From: Lentibacillus saliphilus
GTDB lineage: Bacteria; Bacillota; Bacilli; Bacillales; Amphibacillaceae
Direction: 5' to 3'
Length of the DNA stretch: 64,000 nt
Assembly: GCF_019093865.1 (NCBI RefSeq)
Contig: NZ_JABJXD010000005.1
Span: 124,001-188,000 of the forward strand
Shown here: piece by piece, positions 26,328 to 34,567 of the stretch
Layout of the letters: the number at the start of each line of letters is the position of its first letter
Position numbering within the stretch: position 1 is the first letter of the stretch
Made by a program: the position numbers and the translations under genes
The notes under the pieces: generated by a model
The model's input: only the letters and a program-made list of their open reading frames with translations
The model's database searches: none
What the model was told of the DNA's origin: nothing

Positions 26328-26819
26328 ATGAAACTCGAGTCGGTATATGAAAACATACAACCACGTATATATGCTTTTTTCCTTGCGAAGACCTCGAATC
26401 GGCAATTGGCCGAGGATTTGACGCAGGAGGTGTTTTACGAGGCGGTCAAAGGGATGGGCACGTTTAACAATGGGTCAACTCTAGAAACATGGCTGTTCGC
26501 TATAGCTAAGAACCGTTTGAAAAAGCATATTCGCTCTCAAACATATCAGCGCCGGCTCAAGCGGCTGCTCACGAAAGAAGAGCGCTTCGAAGTGTCACCA
26601 GAAGAGTCCTTGTTGCTAAAGGAAAAACAGAGCCTTGTCCTTCAACAGATTAACACGCTAGATGACATGGCCCGGGAAATAGTCATTCTTCGCGTATACG
26701 GCGCGTTATCGTTTAAGGAAATTGGACAGCTCGTGAATCAGACGGAGACGTATACAAGAGTTACATTTCACCGTGCGAAATTAAAATTGCAAAAAGAAAT
26801 GGAGGATTATGATGGATAA
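26328..26819 (+). CDS. ECF-type RNA polymerase sigma factor
   Basis: A 163-residue sigma-70-family protein. Region 2 includes TSNRQLAEDLTQEVFYEAV and TWLFAIAKNRLKKHIRSQ; region 4 is LDDMAREIVILRVYGALSFKEIGQLVNQ, with the recognition helix ending RVTFHRAKLKLQKEM. Start ATG 26328 has AAGGAG six bases upstream. It overlaps the next gene by 8 bases; that gene encodes a membrane protein placed like an anti-sigma factor. A weak possible own promoter, TGTAAC-N16-GGTA, is seen at 26181-26206. Confidence 0.9.
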   Translation: MKLESVYENIQPRIYAFFLAKTSNRQLAEDLTQEVFYEAVKGMGTFNNGSTLETWLFAIAKNRLKKHIRSQTYQRRLKRLLTKEERFEVSPEESLLLKEKQSLVLQQINTLDDMAREIVILRVYGALSFKEIGQLVNQTETYTRVTFHRAKLKLQKEMEDYDG

Positions 26820-27402
26820 ATATGTGCGTTCAATCGTCGAGGATTTGCTGCCGCTATACACAGAGGATCTTCTGCAAGACAGTACGAAGGCGTGGGTTGA
26901 CGAACAGCTCAAGGAGGATACCGAGCTTAGAGATCAGTTAACACAGGCCGAGACCCCTTTAATAGATCAAGAAGAGCAGGATTCAACAGTTGATTATGCT
27001 AAAATGATCCAAAAAACAAACCGCAAGCTTGCATTATATCAGCTTATTTTTGTGGCTTTATCGTTTTTCCTTGCCATCAAAACCTCTTTATTGAATGGTA
27101 GCTTTGAATTTATCTTGTGGTATACGTTATTAGGATTCCTCACCTATGTGTTTTATAAAGATATGAAAATCGTGTTTTACATGTCGTTTATTCCAATATT
27201 TATCTGGTCGTTTGGCGTCAGTGTGAGCGATTATATCGCAGGGGAGATCGATCTGAGTGTCATAAACATGTCGTTTGTCGGATTTTTCCTATCGTCTGCA
27301 TGGGGAAGCGTAATCATCGCTGGCTTTCACTATCTGTTTGCGTTAATTGGAAGTACGATCAGCTTACTCATTGTCAAAATTAAAGCGGAGGAGGGGAATT
27401 GA
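26812..27402 (+). CDS. Probable anti-sigma factor, membrane protein
   Basis: A 196-residue protein. The N-terminal 40 residues (YVRSIVEDLLPLYTEDLLQD, followed by AWVDEQLKED) look like a zf-HC2-type anti-sigma domain but lack the His-x3-Cys-x2-Cys zinc residues. Four or five membrane helices follow from about residue 75 to the end. ATG 26812 has GGAGG six bases upstream. Position after an ECF sigma gene and overlap with it support the role; the lost zinc motif means that signal release would not work through zinc or thiol oxidation. Confidence 0.65.
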   Translation: MDKYVRSIVEDLLPLYTEDLLQDSTKAWVDEQLKEDTELRDQLTQAETPLIDQEEQDSTVDYAKMIQKTNRKLALYQLIFVALSFFLAIKTSLLNGSFEFILWYTLLGFLTYVFYKDMKIVFYMSFIPIFIWSFGVSVSDYIAGEIDLSVINMSFVGFFLSSAWGSVIIAGFHYLFALIGSTISLLIVKIKAEEGN

Positions 27403-28134
27403 ATGAAACTGAAAAAAATGATCTTGATCATCTTGGCAGCGATTCTTTTTGGCGGTGTATTGTTCTTTTATAATGCGTTTAACGGAAATCCCATTAGTAA
27501 GCTGTACGCAAAACGCGTTCTCGACCAGCATTTGGAGGATGCTTATCCAGACGCAAATTTTTCTATTAATGATGGCTTTTACAATTTTAAAGATGGTTCA
27601 TATAACTTTGATGTGACGGAGCTTGGTGAAGTAGAGGAATATGACCAACCGAATACGTATGATATGAGCGTTAGAGGGTTTTGGAAGCCTGAAGTGCGGT
27701 TTGATGGCATTTATAATGACAGTCTGGACGAATCTTTAATGAAAAAAATGAGTTATTTTGCCGAAACTGAGCTACTAGAGGTGTTGTGGGCATCTGTTCC
27801 GTCGGTCAAAACGATTAGTGTGCGCATTGAGATTCAAAAGGGTGATTTCGGTGATGACGTAGAATGGGATAAAGATTTACAATTCACGAAGCCAATGGGC
27901 ATGCATATTCATTTGGATGCGACTGATCATGATGAAGCAGCGGTTTTAAGGGATGCTCAGATGATCCAAGAGACGCTGAACACAGAAGGGTATAACTATG
28001 AATCGGTAACGATCAATGGCAACACGTTCGGTCAGGAATACAAGGATGATGGCATGGGGCCACTAAGATTTAGCGCATCGTTTACACCCGATACACAAAT
28101 AACGTTAAAAGACATTGAAACGATTGAGCAATAA
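27403..28134 (+). CDS. YfjL-like membrane-anchored protein
   Basis: A 243-residue protein with one N-terminal membrane anchor (residues about 6-27) and an extracytoplasmic domain. The stretch YNAFNGNPISKLYAKRVLDQ and then YPDANFSI matches the YfjL-type family seen in bacilli, of unknown function. It starts immediately after the stop of the anti-sigma-like gene, so the three genes form an operon. It may take part in sensing or be the output of the ECF system. Confidence 0.65.
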   Translation: MKLKKMILIILAAILFGGVLFFYNAFNGNPISKLYAKRVLDQHLEDAYPDANFSINDGFYNFKDGSYNFDVTELGEVEEYDQPNTYDMSVRGFWKPEVRFDGIYNDSLDESLMKKMSYFAETELLEVLWASVPSVKTISVRIEIQKGDFGDDVEWDKDLQFTKPMGMHIHLDATDHDEAAVLRDAQMIQETLNTEGYNYESVTINGNTFGQEYKDDGMGPLRFSASFTPDTQITLKDIETIEQ

Positions 28135-28174
28135 TTGGGGGGAACATATATGTCAAAGAGGAAGGAAGACGAAC

Positions 28175-28624
28175 ATGAATGATGCGGCACAGAGCTACTG
28201 GAAGACATTTTGGAAAAGTGAGCAACCACCGACCCACGTTGAAGCGTGGCAATTCGGAGATGACGCCGATTATTTAGCACAGCTCGTCATCGACGGCATT
28301 AAAACAGCAACATGTTCAGCACATGTTCTATATGAAATCGAAGGGGAAGCCCTGCCGGCTGTCGGCGATTACAGCATTATTTTAAACAGCGTGGACGAGC
28401 CAGTTGCCATTATCGAGACGACGGACGTCACAGTCATGCCAATGAACGAGGTCTCAGAGGCATTTGCAGCTGCAGAAGGAGAAGGTGACCGTACACATAC
28501 ATATTGGTGGACCACACACGAACGCTTTTTCACAGAAGAACTAGAAAAAATCGGTCGCACCTTTTCCGAGGACATGCTGCTCGTCTGCGAACGGTTTAGA
28601 TTGGTTGACGTGAAAGATCAATGA
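28175..28624 (+). CDS. ASCH-domain protein
   Basis: A 149-residue protein: WQFGDDADYLAQLVIDGIKTATCSA is the ASCH start with the GxKxxT-like motif, and VGDYSIILNSVDEPVAIIETTDV is its central barrel. ASCH proteins bind RNA or modified nucleosides; some act as amidohydrolases of N4-acylcytidine. Start ATG 28175 follows AGAGGAAGGAAG. It lies 40 bases behind the ECF operon and may belong to its transcript. The large repeat array begins 23 bases downstream of its stop codon. Confidence 0.8.
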   Translation: MNDAAQSYWKTFWKSEQPPTHVEAWQFGDDADYLAQLVIDGIKTATCSAHVLYEIEGEALPAVGDYSIILNSVDEPVAIIETTDVTVMPMNEVSEAFAAAEGEGDRTHTYWWTTHERFFTEELEKIGRTFSEDMLLVCERFRLVDVKDQ

Positions 28625-28646
28625 CTGTAGCGCACAGGCTGGCAGG

Positions 28647-29405
28647 CGCATATCACGCATGATGTCCGCGCCCCGGCGCATATATCCATTGTGAGCCGCA
28701 TATATCGCGCTCCCCACGCATAAATGCAAAATGAGCCGCATATATCCCGATCAGCACGCATATATCGAAAAAGCGCCGCATCCCGGGCCATGCAGCCGCA
28801 TATCCCGCCTGGCGCAGCGCCCAGCACGAGAGCCAAAGAGGAAGAGCGCCCCGGCGCATATATCCGTTGTCAGCCGCATATATCGCGCGCCCCACGCATA
28901 AATGCCAGATGCGCCGCATATATCCCGATCAGCACGCATATATCGAAAAAGCGCCGCATACCGGGCCATGCAGCCGCATAAACTGCAAAATAGCCGCATA
29001 TCCCGCCTGGCGCAGCGCCCAGCACGAGAGCCAAAAAGGAAGAGCGCCCCGGCGCATATATCCGTTGTGAGCCGCATATATCGCGCTCCCTACGCATAAA
29101 TGCGATATGCGCCGCATATATCCCGTTCAGCACGCATATATCGAAAAAGCGCCGCATCCCGGGCCATGCAGCCGCATAAACTGCAAAATAGCCGCATATC
29201 CCGCCTGGCGCAGCGCCCAGCACGAGAGCCAAAAAGGAAGAGCGCCCCGGCGCATATATCCGTTGTGAGCCGCATATATCGCGCTCCCTACGCATAAATG
29301 CCAGATGCGCCGCATATATCCCGTTCAGCACGCATATATCGAAAAAGCGCCGCATACCCGTCCGTGCAGCCGCATATCCCGCCTGACGCCCGCGCCCAGG
29401 TGCAG
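28647..29405. repeat. CGCATA array with exact 20-nt period and about 198-bp higher-order units
   Basis: CGCAT(A) anchors occur at 28677, 28697, 28717, 28737, 28757, 28777 and 28797; then 28855-28995 (eight, every 20), 29053-29193 (eight) and 29251-29371 (seven). A leading copy is at 28647. Each anchor is followed by 14 variable bases, for example CGCATATATCGAAAAAGCGC. Blocks are separated by one 58-nt segment containing a hairpin-forming CTGGCGCAGCGCCCAG and AAAAAGGAAGAGCG. Blocks 2 and 3 are 198 bp and nearly identical; block 1 lacks one 20-nt monomer (178 bp). It fills the gap between the ASCH and S66 peptidase genes. Open frames across it are by-products of the repeat; none has a plausible start site. 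Confidence 0.9.
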
Positions 29406-29565
29406 TCCTCAAGCCTAAAATCAAAAAGGAATTTGAACCGATTGGATACTTCCTTCTTAAGCTTTGAACTGCCATATCTTTATTTGCAAGATACATAAAG
29501 GCGAACGATCATGATTTTTCCCACATAATAGCAATTCATCAAAACAACAAAAAGGAATGATGTCC

Positions 29566-30597
29566 ATGTTGATCAAACCAAATAGACTTATGCCTGGTGA
29601 TACGGTGGCGACAGTTAGTCCGTCATGGGGCGGTGCTGGGGAAGAGGGATTGCGTTGGCGTTACGAGCAAGGCGCTGAACGTTTGCGAGATGTATTCGGT
29701 TTAAACGTTGTTGCCATGCCGAACAGTTTGAAAGGTGAACAATATGTATACGACCATCCAGAGGCGCGCGCAGACGATTTAATGCAGGCGTTCCAGGATG
29801 ACAGCATAAAGGCGATCATTGCAAATATCGGCGGAAGTGACAGTATTCGCCTGTTGCCCTATATCGACTTTGACGTCATTCGTGACAACCCAAAAATAGT
29901 CATGGGTTATTCTGATGTGACGATTGCACATTTGTTTTGTCTTAAAGCGGGCGTGTCATCCTTTTACGGTCCGGCCATCATGACAGATTTTGCCGAAAAT
30001 ATTGAGATGGATTCGTACACCGTTGAGCATATTAAACGGACGTTATTCTCGAACGAGGCGATCGGACAAATTGATCCAGCTAAAGAATGGACGAGTGAGC
30101 GTTTAGAATGGGATATCTTTAACAAACATACAAGACGTAACATGCAGCCAAATAAGGGTTATGAGCTGCTTCAAGGGTCAGGTACGGTCAGCGGTCGTTT
30201 AATCGGCGGCTGTATATCAGTGCTGGAATTTGCTAAAGGAACCGCGATCTGGCCAGAACCGTCCTATTGGGAGGACAGCATATTATTCTTTGAAACGTCT
30301 GAAGAAATGCCTGATCCAACGTCAATGGTTTATTGGTTCAGAAATTATGCAGCGCAAGGCATTTTACAAAAAGCCAATGGCATCATTGTTGGCAAGCCTC
30401 AAAATGAAGCATTTTATGATGCGTATAAAACAGCGATCAAAACCGTTATGAAGGAGTATGGTCTAGAACATGTGCCGATCTTATACAATCTGAATTTTGG
30501 CCATACCGAACCGAAAATCGTGCTGCCATACGGTGCGCGGGCAGAGATCGATTGTGAGAAAATGACGTTTGCGATTTTGGAAAGTGGCGTTGTTTAG
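29566..30597 (+). CDS. S66-family peptidase (LD-carboxypeptidase / MccF-like)
   Basis: A 343-residue serine peptidase. Nucleophile Ser116 in GYSDVT, followed by the Glu in FFETSEE and the His in NFGHTEPK, make the Ser-Glu-His triad of S66. Relatives either trim tetrapeptide stems of murein or cleave microcin C-type peptide-nucleotides (MccF self-immunity). The acidic insert ERLEWDIFNKHTRRN resembles the MccF/YocD-like branch more than classical LdcA. Start: ATG 29566, with AAAGGA about nine bases upstream; two ATGs just before it are too close to that site. Cytosolic, no signal peptide. Confidence 0.82.
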   Translation: MLIKPNRLMPGDTVATVSPSWGGAGEEGLRWRYEQGAERLRDVFGLNVVAMPNSLKGEQYVYDHPEARADDLMQAFQDDSIKAIIANIGGSDSIRLLPYIDFDVIRDNPKIVMGYSDVTIAHLFCLKAGVSSFYGPAIMTDFAENIEMDSYTVEHIKRTLFSNEAIGQIDPAKEWTSERLEWDIFNKHTRRNMQPNKGYELLQGSGTVSGRLIGGCISVLEFAKGTAIWPEPSYWEDSILFFETSEEMPDPTSMVYWFRNYAAQGILQKANGIIVGKPQNEAFYDAYKTAIKTVMKEYGLEHVPILYNLNFGHTEPKIVLPYGARAEIDCEKMTFAILESGVV

Positions 30598-30627
30598 AGA
30601 ATACATGAATAGTGTAAGATGCCAATA

Positions 30628-30636
30628 TGGTATAAT
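30628..30636 (+). promoter_or_regulatory. Extended -10 promoter of the toxin-antitoxin pair
   Basis: TGGTATAAT matches the extended -10 consensus TGnTATAAT. No -35 hexamer is evident at the right distance. Confidence 0.45.
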
Positions 30637-30667
30637 AAGAAAACGACAGTATAAGGTGGTGTGTTGA

Positions 30668-30946
30668 GTGAGTGTTGATCGGGAAGAATTGAAACGATTG
30701 ATCGACCACATGCATGAAGACGACACAGCTGAGGTATTTGATTTTATTGGTTATTTAAAAGTGAAACGAGAAAGGGAAGCGATCAATCAATTAGATGTAG
30801 AATCGTTTTCTGTTGATCAAGAACTTATACAGCAAGTAAGGAAAAGTCAGCTAGAGCGAGAAAATGGAGAAATATATGATAAAGAACGAGGGTTTGAATA
30901 TCTCAATTCTCAATTAGAGGAATATGAGCGTGGACAAGACTTATAA
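30668..30946 (+). CDS. Antitoxin of a RelE-type toxin-antitoxin pair
   Basis: A 92-residue, highly charged helical protein (ELKRLIDHMHEDDTAEVFDF, then YLKVKREREAINQLD) of the kind that pairs with RelE/ParE toxins; the acidic C-terminus EYLNSQLEEYERGQDL would wrap the toxin. GTG start with AAGGTGG upstream. The 3' end overlaps the toxin gene by 23 bases in another frame. It probably represses its own promoter together with the toxin. Confidence 0.65.
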   Translation: MSVDREELKRLIDHMHEDDTAEVFDFIGYLKVKREREAINQLDVESFSVDQELIQQVRKSQLERENGEIYDKERGFEYLNSQLEEYERGQDL

Positions 30947-31223
30947 GGTGTATTGGTCGAAAACAGCATTAAATGAATTAAGTCACATTCTTGCTTATCC
31001 TCCAGAAGTCAAAAAGCGTATTTATCTCGAATCATTCTCTAGACTATCTTTTATGCCAACTTTAACTGCTAAGCAAATAACAACTGGTCCTTTGAAGGAT
31101 TACTGGATTAGGTTAGGCTTGTATCAAGTCATATTAGTGTTTCAGGTAGATGAAGATGATGCAATTGTCTGGGTTGATGGTATAAAGCATAAAAGAGAAA
31201 ATGCTTATTGGAATCGAAAATGA
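30924..31223 (+). CDS. RelE/ParE-superfamily toxin
   Basis: A 99-residue basic protein with the beta-alpha fold of RelE toxins: YKVYWSKTALNELSHI at the N-terminus, then KQITTGPLKDYWIRLGLYQVILVFQVDEDDAIVWVDGIKHKRENAY, where the R-x-G-Y/L-R-like strand and final KHKRExAY are family traits. RelE proteins cut mRNA on the ribosome; ParE proteins block gyrase. The terminal HKRExxY fits the mRNA interferase branch, but the two are hard to separate without a search. Terminator at 31263. Confidence 0.75.
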   Translation: MSVDKTYKVYWSKTALNELSHILAYPPEVKKRIYLESFSRLSFMPTLTAKQITTGPLKDYWIRLGLYQVILVFQVDEDDAIVWVDGIKHKRENAYWNRK

Positions 31224-31262
31224 GTGATTATCTTATTAATAGAGGAAAATTCAGTTTAAACG

Positions 31263-31298
31263 GATACCAAGCTCTCAAACAGCTCGGTATCTTTTTTT
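31263..31298 (+). terminator. Terminator of the toxin-antitoxin operon
   Basis: GATACCAAGCT and AGCTCGGTATC form the stem with one mismatch, followed by TTTTTTT. Confidence 0.85.
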
Positions 31299-31363
31299 AT
31301 AAAAATAAGTTGACTCTCACGTTACGTCAGGCATTAAAGTAATAAGTGAAGGAGGTCGTGTCG

Positions 31364-32107
31364 ATGACAATGAAGGTCAAGGACGTGTCAGAGCTTGCTC
31401 GTGTGAGTGTACGCACGCTGCATCATTATGACGAGATCGGTTTACTCGTCCCTGATGAGGTGTCAGATGCCGGGTATCGGCTGTATTCCGATGCCAATCT
31501 TGAACGCTTGCAGCACATTTTATTTTTCAAGGAGCTCGGCTTTCCGTTGAAGGAAATCAAGACGATGCTAGATAATCCGTCATTTGATCGGGAGGAAGCA
31601 CTCCGTCTCCAGAGAAACATGCTCGTTGAGAAGCGGCGACATTTAGACAGCATGATTGATACGATCGAGCGCACGATCCAATCGACGAAAGGAGAGATTC
31701 AATTGACAAAGCACGAGCAGTTTAAAGGGTTTCATTTTGACAAAGATCCTTATGAACAAGAGGCCAGAGCGCGCTGGGGTGATCAATCCGTTGATGCCTC
31801 TAAAGACAAACTCGGCCGTTTGAACGAAAAGGAGCAAGACGAATTGTCCACACAATGGGATGCTTTATTTAAAAAACTTGCCGAATTACGCGACGAAGCA
31901 CCTGACTCAGAAGATGTGCAAGCAACGATCGGCGAATGGTATACCTTTTTAAACGCCAATTTTGGAAACTACTCGCCTGAGGCGTTTGCTGGGCTCGGAC
32001 AGCTTTACGTGGCAGACGAACGGTTTACGGAAAACATCGATCAATATGGCACAGGTCTTGCTCAATTTATGAGCGAAGCAATGGCGGTATTTGCAAAGAA
32101 ACAATAA
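31364..32107 (+). CDS. MerR-family regulator with TipAS-type C-terminal domain
   Basis: A 247-residue activator. The N-terminal MerR DNA-binding part (MKVKDVSELARVSVRTLHHY, DEIGLLVPD, GYRLYSD) is followed by a coiled-coil dimerisation helix (about residues 70-115) and a TipAS-like effector domain with the typical WGDQSVDASKDKL and the globin-like helices to the end. Relatives TipA and Mta bind thiopeptides or bulky drugs and activate efflux genes. ATG 31364 has AAGGAGG seven bases upstream. No transporter gene is adjacent in an obvious target position. Confidence 0.85.
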   Translation: MTMKVKDVSELARVSVRTLHHYDEIGLLVPDEVSDAGYRLYSDANLERLQHILFFKELGFPLKEIKTMLDNPSFDREEALRLQRNMLVEKRRHLDSMIDTIERTIQSTKGEIQLTKHEQFKGFHFDKDPYEQEARARWGDQSVDASKDKLGRLNEKEQDELSTQWDALFKKLAELRDEAPDSEDVQATIGEWYTFLNANFGNYSPEAFAGLGQLYVADERFTENIDQYGTGLAQFMSEAMAVFAKKQ

Positions 32108-32129
32108 CAAAATCCCACTCAATCAATCA

Positions 32130-32163
32130 GCTCGTTTCTTTTAAAAGGAACGAGTTATTTTTA
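32130..32163 (+). terminator. Terminator after the MerR gene
   Basis: CTCGTTTC and GGAACGAG pair with a G-T wobble around TTTTAAAA, followed by TTATTTTTAT. Confidence 0.75.
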
Positions 32164-32214
32164 TGGAAAAATATGGTATATTGGAAGAAGGGTGAAATAA
32201 AGGGGGAATATTAA

Positions 32215-32394
32215 TTGAAAAATATACTTTATGTGTTTTATGTAGCGATTTTAGCTGTAATTTCTGTCATAACGCAAGAAGTTGTCACCTTTATTATGCT
32301 TGGCTTTATTTTGTTGAGCTTAAATAATATTCATAACGTGCTAAAGCGGCTGCTTGATGCCCAGACAAATACGCAAAGAAAAGACCATACATAA
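32215..32394 (+). CDS. Small membrane protein (59 residues)
   Basis: TTG start at 32215 with AGGGGG (32201-32206) upstream reads MKNILYVFYVAILAVISVIT, then a second hydrophobic stretch and a basic tail ending QRKDHT. Two probable membrane helices joined by QEVV. I do not recognise a family. A good ribosome binding site, a compact frame and hydrophobic character support a real gene; there is no functional evidence. Confidence 0.6.
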   Translation: MKNILYVFYVAILAVISVITQEVVTFIMLGFILLSLNNIHNVLKRLLDAQTNTQRKDHT

Positions 32395-32550
32395 CGCTCA
32401 TTTTGAACAGATTTCACTACGAAAACAAGACATAACGCATCCACCTCTTGACATCCTTCCTCACAACCATGAATATAAGAACAGGGTCAGGCAAGGTGAT
32501 ATCCTAGCCGACATGTAATATACCAACATCAAGATAAATGAGGGAAAACG

Positions 32551-33822
32551 ATGAACTATGACGTGATTATCATTGGCGGAGGTCCTGCCGGCTTAATGGC
32601 ATCTGTTGCAGCAGCTGAAGGCGGCGCCTCGGTTCTATTAGTAGATAAAGGTGAAAAACTAGGCCGGAAGCTGGCAATATCAGGTGGCGGACGCTGCAAT
32701 GTAACGAACCGCATGCCACTTGATGAATTAATTAAGCACCTACCCGGAAATGGGAAGTTTTTATATAGTGCGTTATCGAGTTTTAACAATGAGGATATTA
32801 TTGCATTTTTTGAAGGGCTCGGTATTCCTTTGAAGGAAGAGGATCATGGCCGGATGTTCCCTGTGACAGACAGTGCCAAGTCCGTTGTCGGTGCCTTGTT
32901 AAACAAAATCAAGCGCTTGAACGTTGAGATCAAGGTGAATGCACCGGTGGCAGAGGTCCTTTATGACGATGAACGCGTCCAAGGCATCCGTCTCAAATCC
33001 GGTGAAACAGTCCATGCAAAAAGTGTAATCGTTGCCGTTGGCGGAAAATCGGTACCAAACACCGGGTCTACGGGTGATGGCTATGCTTGGGCAAAAAAAG
33101 CTGGCCATACGATTACCGAGCTGTACCCGACAGAAGTGCCACTGACATCAAGTGAGCCGTTTATTAAACAAAAAACGCTCCAAGGCTTGTCGCTGAGTGA
33201 CGTCGCCTTGACGGCTTTCACGCCAAAGAAAAAGGCGATTAAAACGCATCGCTGGGATATGCTTTTTACTCATTTTGGCGTGTCTGGACCAGCGGCCTTA
33301 CGACTTAGCCAATACGTCGTAAAAGCATTGAAAAAATATAACGCCGATTATATTACGGTCACGCTTGACGTGCTTCCAGACGATGGTGAAAACAATGTCT
33401 TTGATCGCTTAATGGCTACGGCTAAAAAACAACCCGACAAGGCCATCCGTAATGCTTGGAAAAGCTTTGCCCCGGAGCGGTATTTGCTGTTTCTCCTCGA
33501 GCATATCGACCTTGATGTGAAAACAACCTATCATCAGCTGCCAAAGGATAAGGTTCGCGCCTTTGCTCAAATGCTGAAGGCGTTTCCGATTAAAATTGAT
33601 GGGACGTTGTCGATTGAAAAAGCATTTATCACGGGTGGCGGCGTGTCGCTTAAAGAAATCCATCCGAAAGCACTGGCATCGAAAAAAATGGATGGTCTCT
33701 ATTTCTGTGGGGAGATTTTAGATATTCACGGCTATACGGGCGGTTACAATATTACATCCGCCTTTGTCACAGGCCACGCTGCCGGAACAGACGCGGCTGC
33801 TTCGGCGAAAATGACCGAGTAG
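32551..33822 (+). CDS. HI0933/YtfP-family flavoprotein oxidoreductase
   Basis: A 423-residue FAD-dependent protein. N-terminal dinucleotide fold [19 protein letters not shown], the family signature [16 protein letters not shown], and the C-terminal FAD contact [19 protein letters not shown]. Members include YtfP/YhiN and the clostridial bile-acid enzyme BaiN; the substrate in bacilli is unknown. Length agrees with the family. Start at ATG 32551 after a GAGGGAAA site. Monocistronic, followed by a terminator at 33951. Confidence 0.85.
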   Translation: MNYDVIIIGGGPAGLMASVAAAEGGASVLLVDKGEKLGRKLAISGGGRCNVTNRMPLDELIKHLPGNGKFLYSALSSFNNEDIIAFFEGLGIPLKEEDHGRMFPVTDSAKSVVGALLNKIKRLNVEIKVNAPVAEVLYDDERVQGIRLKSGETVHAKSVIVAVGGKSVPNTGSTGDGYAWAKKAGHTITELYPTEVPLTSSEPFIKQKTLQGLSLSDVALTAFTPKKKAIKTHRWDMLFTHFGVSGPAALRLSQYVVKALKKYNADYITVTLDVLPDDGENNVFDRLMATAKKQPDKAIRNAWKSFAPERYLLFLLEHIDLDVKTTYHQLPKDKVRAFAQMLKAFPIKIDGTLSIEKAFITGGGVSLKEIHPKALASKKMDGLYFCGEILDIHGYTGGYNITSAFVTGHAAGTDAAASAKMTE

Positions 33823-33950
33823 AAAGTATTTAATTGAAAGAAGGGATGTTGTGCGAACGTCTTTTATGCTAGTCAAAACAAGAGCGACTAACGTCATATT
33901 CATTTAGTCAGTCTAGTGAATACACATCCCCTCAATGATCAATCGAACTA

Positions 33951-33991
33951 AAGCGTTGGTATCCAGTTCTATCTGGAAACAGCGCTTTTTT
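33951..33991 (+). terminator. Terminator after the HI0933-type gene
   Basis: AAGCG...CCAG pairs with CTGG...CGCTT in an interrupted stem, followed by TTTTTT. Confidence 0.6.
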
Positions 33992-34567
33992 ATTGCCATC
34001 ACACAGACTCAAGGGCTTTGCTGAGATATCTAGTTTAAATATTTTGATAGATCAGAATACCTAAAAAGCGCTATCGTGATAAAAAAGTCCTTTTTGAGTT
34101 GACGATAAAACAATACATATTGCTCATTGATGAAACGTCATAAAGTTGCTACAATTAACTAAACTATCAAAATAGAATTATTAATTTAGAGTGGTCATTT
34201 ACCAATTACGATTATCTAGCAAGACGTTATGATAGGAAAAATCACTCTTTGAGATAGATGTCTATATATCATCAACATATGAAAAGCTTCAGATCCACAT
34301 CGATAAAAGTCCAAATGACATACCCCAACAATGTTGATCCATCCACAATACTCGCATACCAAACCAAACTAAATTTAGATATAAAAGTTCAAATCGCCAC
34401 GCCTTCATGACCAACATCGTGTTGACTTGAGGCTCAAGCCGTGCCCGCGGAAAGCGTCCGCCTGCAGTGAAAGGTAACAGCGTTATAGCTGAATGTATGT
34501 TGAAAAATCACTTTGAATCAATAGGCTTAAAATCAAGGCCTAAATATACTATACGAGGAGTATTACA
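33992..34567. other. Gene-free gap with repeat fragments
   Basis: No gene is supported. ATTTTGATAG (34041-34050) recurs inverted as CTATCAAAAT (34164-34173). A dispersed repeat fragment lies at 34392-34480. The ribosome binding site CGAGGAG of the ABC operon is at its end. Confidence 0.5.
34392..34480. repeat. Dispersed intergenic repeat fragment
   Basis: Bases 34392-34422 match 50195-50225 at 28 of 31 positions (both run AATCGCCACGCC, then TCATGACCAAC). The part that follows contains GTGCCCGCGGAAAGCG, then CGCCTGCAG, a motif that recurs between genes in many Bacillus genomes. The statement about other genomes is from memory. Confidence 0.6.

Noticed and set aside
28647-29405. CRISPR array
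   Set aside because: The constant part is only 6-8 bases, the variable part 14 bases, and the variable parts recur between blocks. No cas genes nearby.
28618-29498. Many overlapping open frames on both strands through the CGCATA array
   Set aside because: They arise from the 20-nt repeat (60 bases equal 20 codons) which excludes stops in several frames. No frame has a ribosome binding site or a non-repetitive core.
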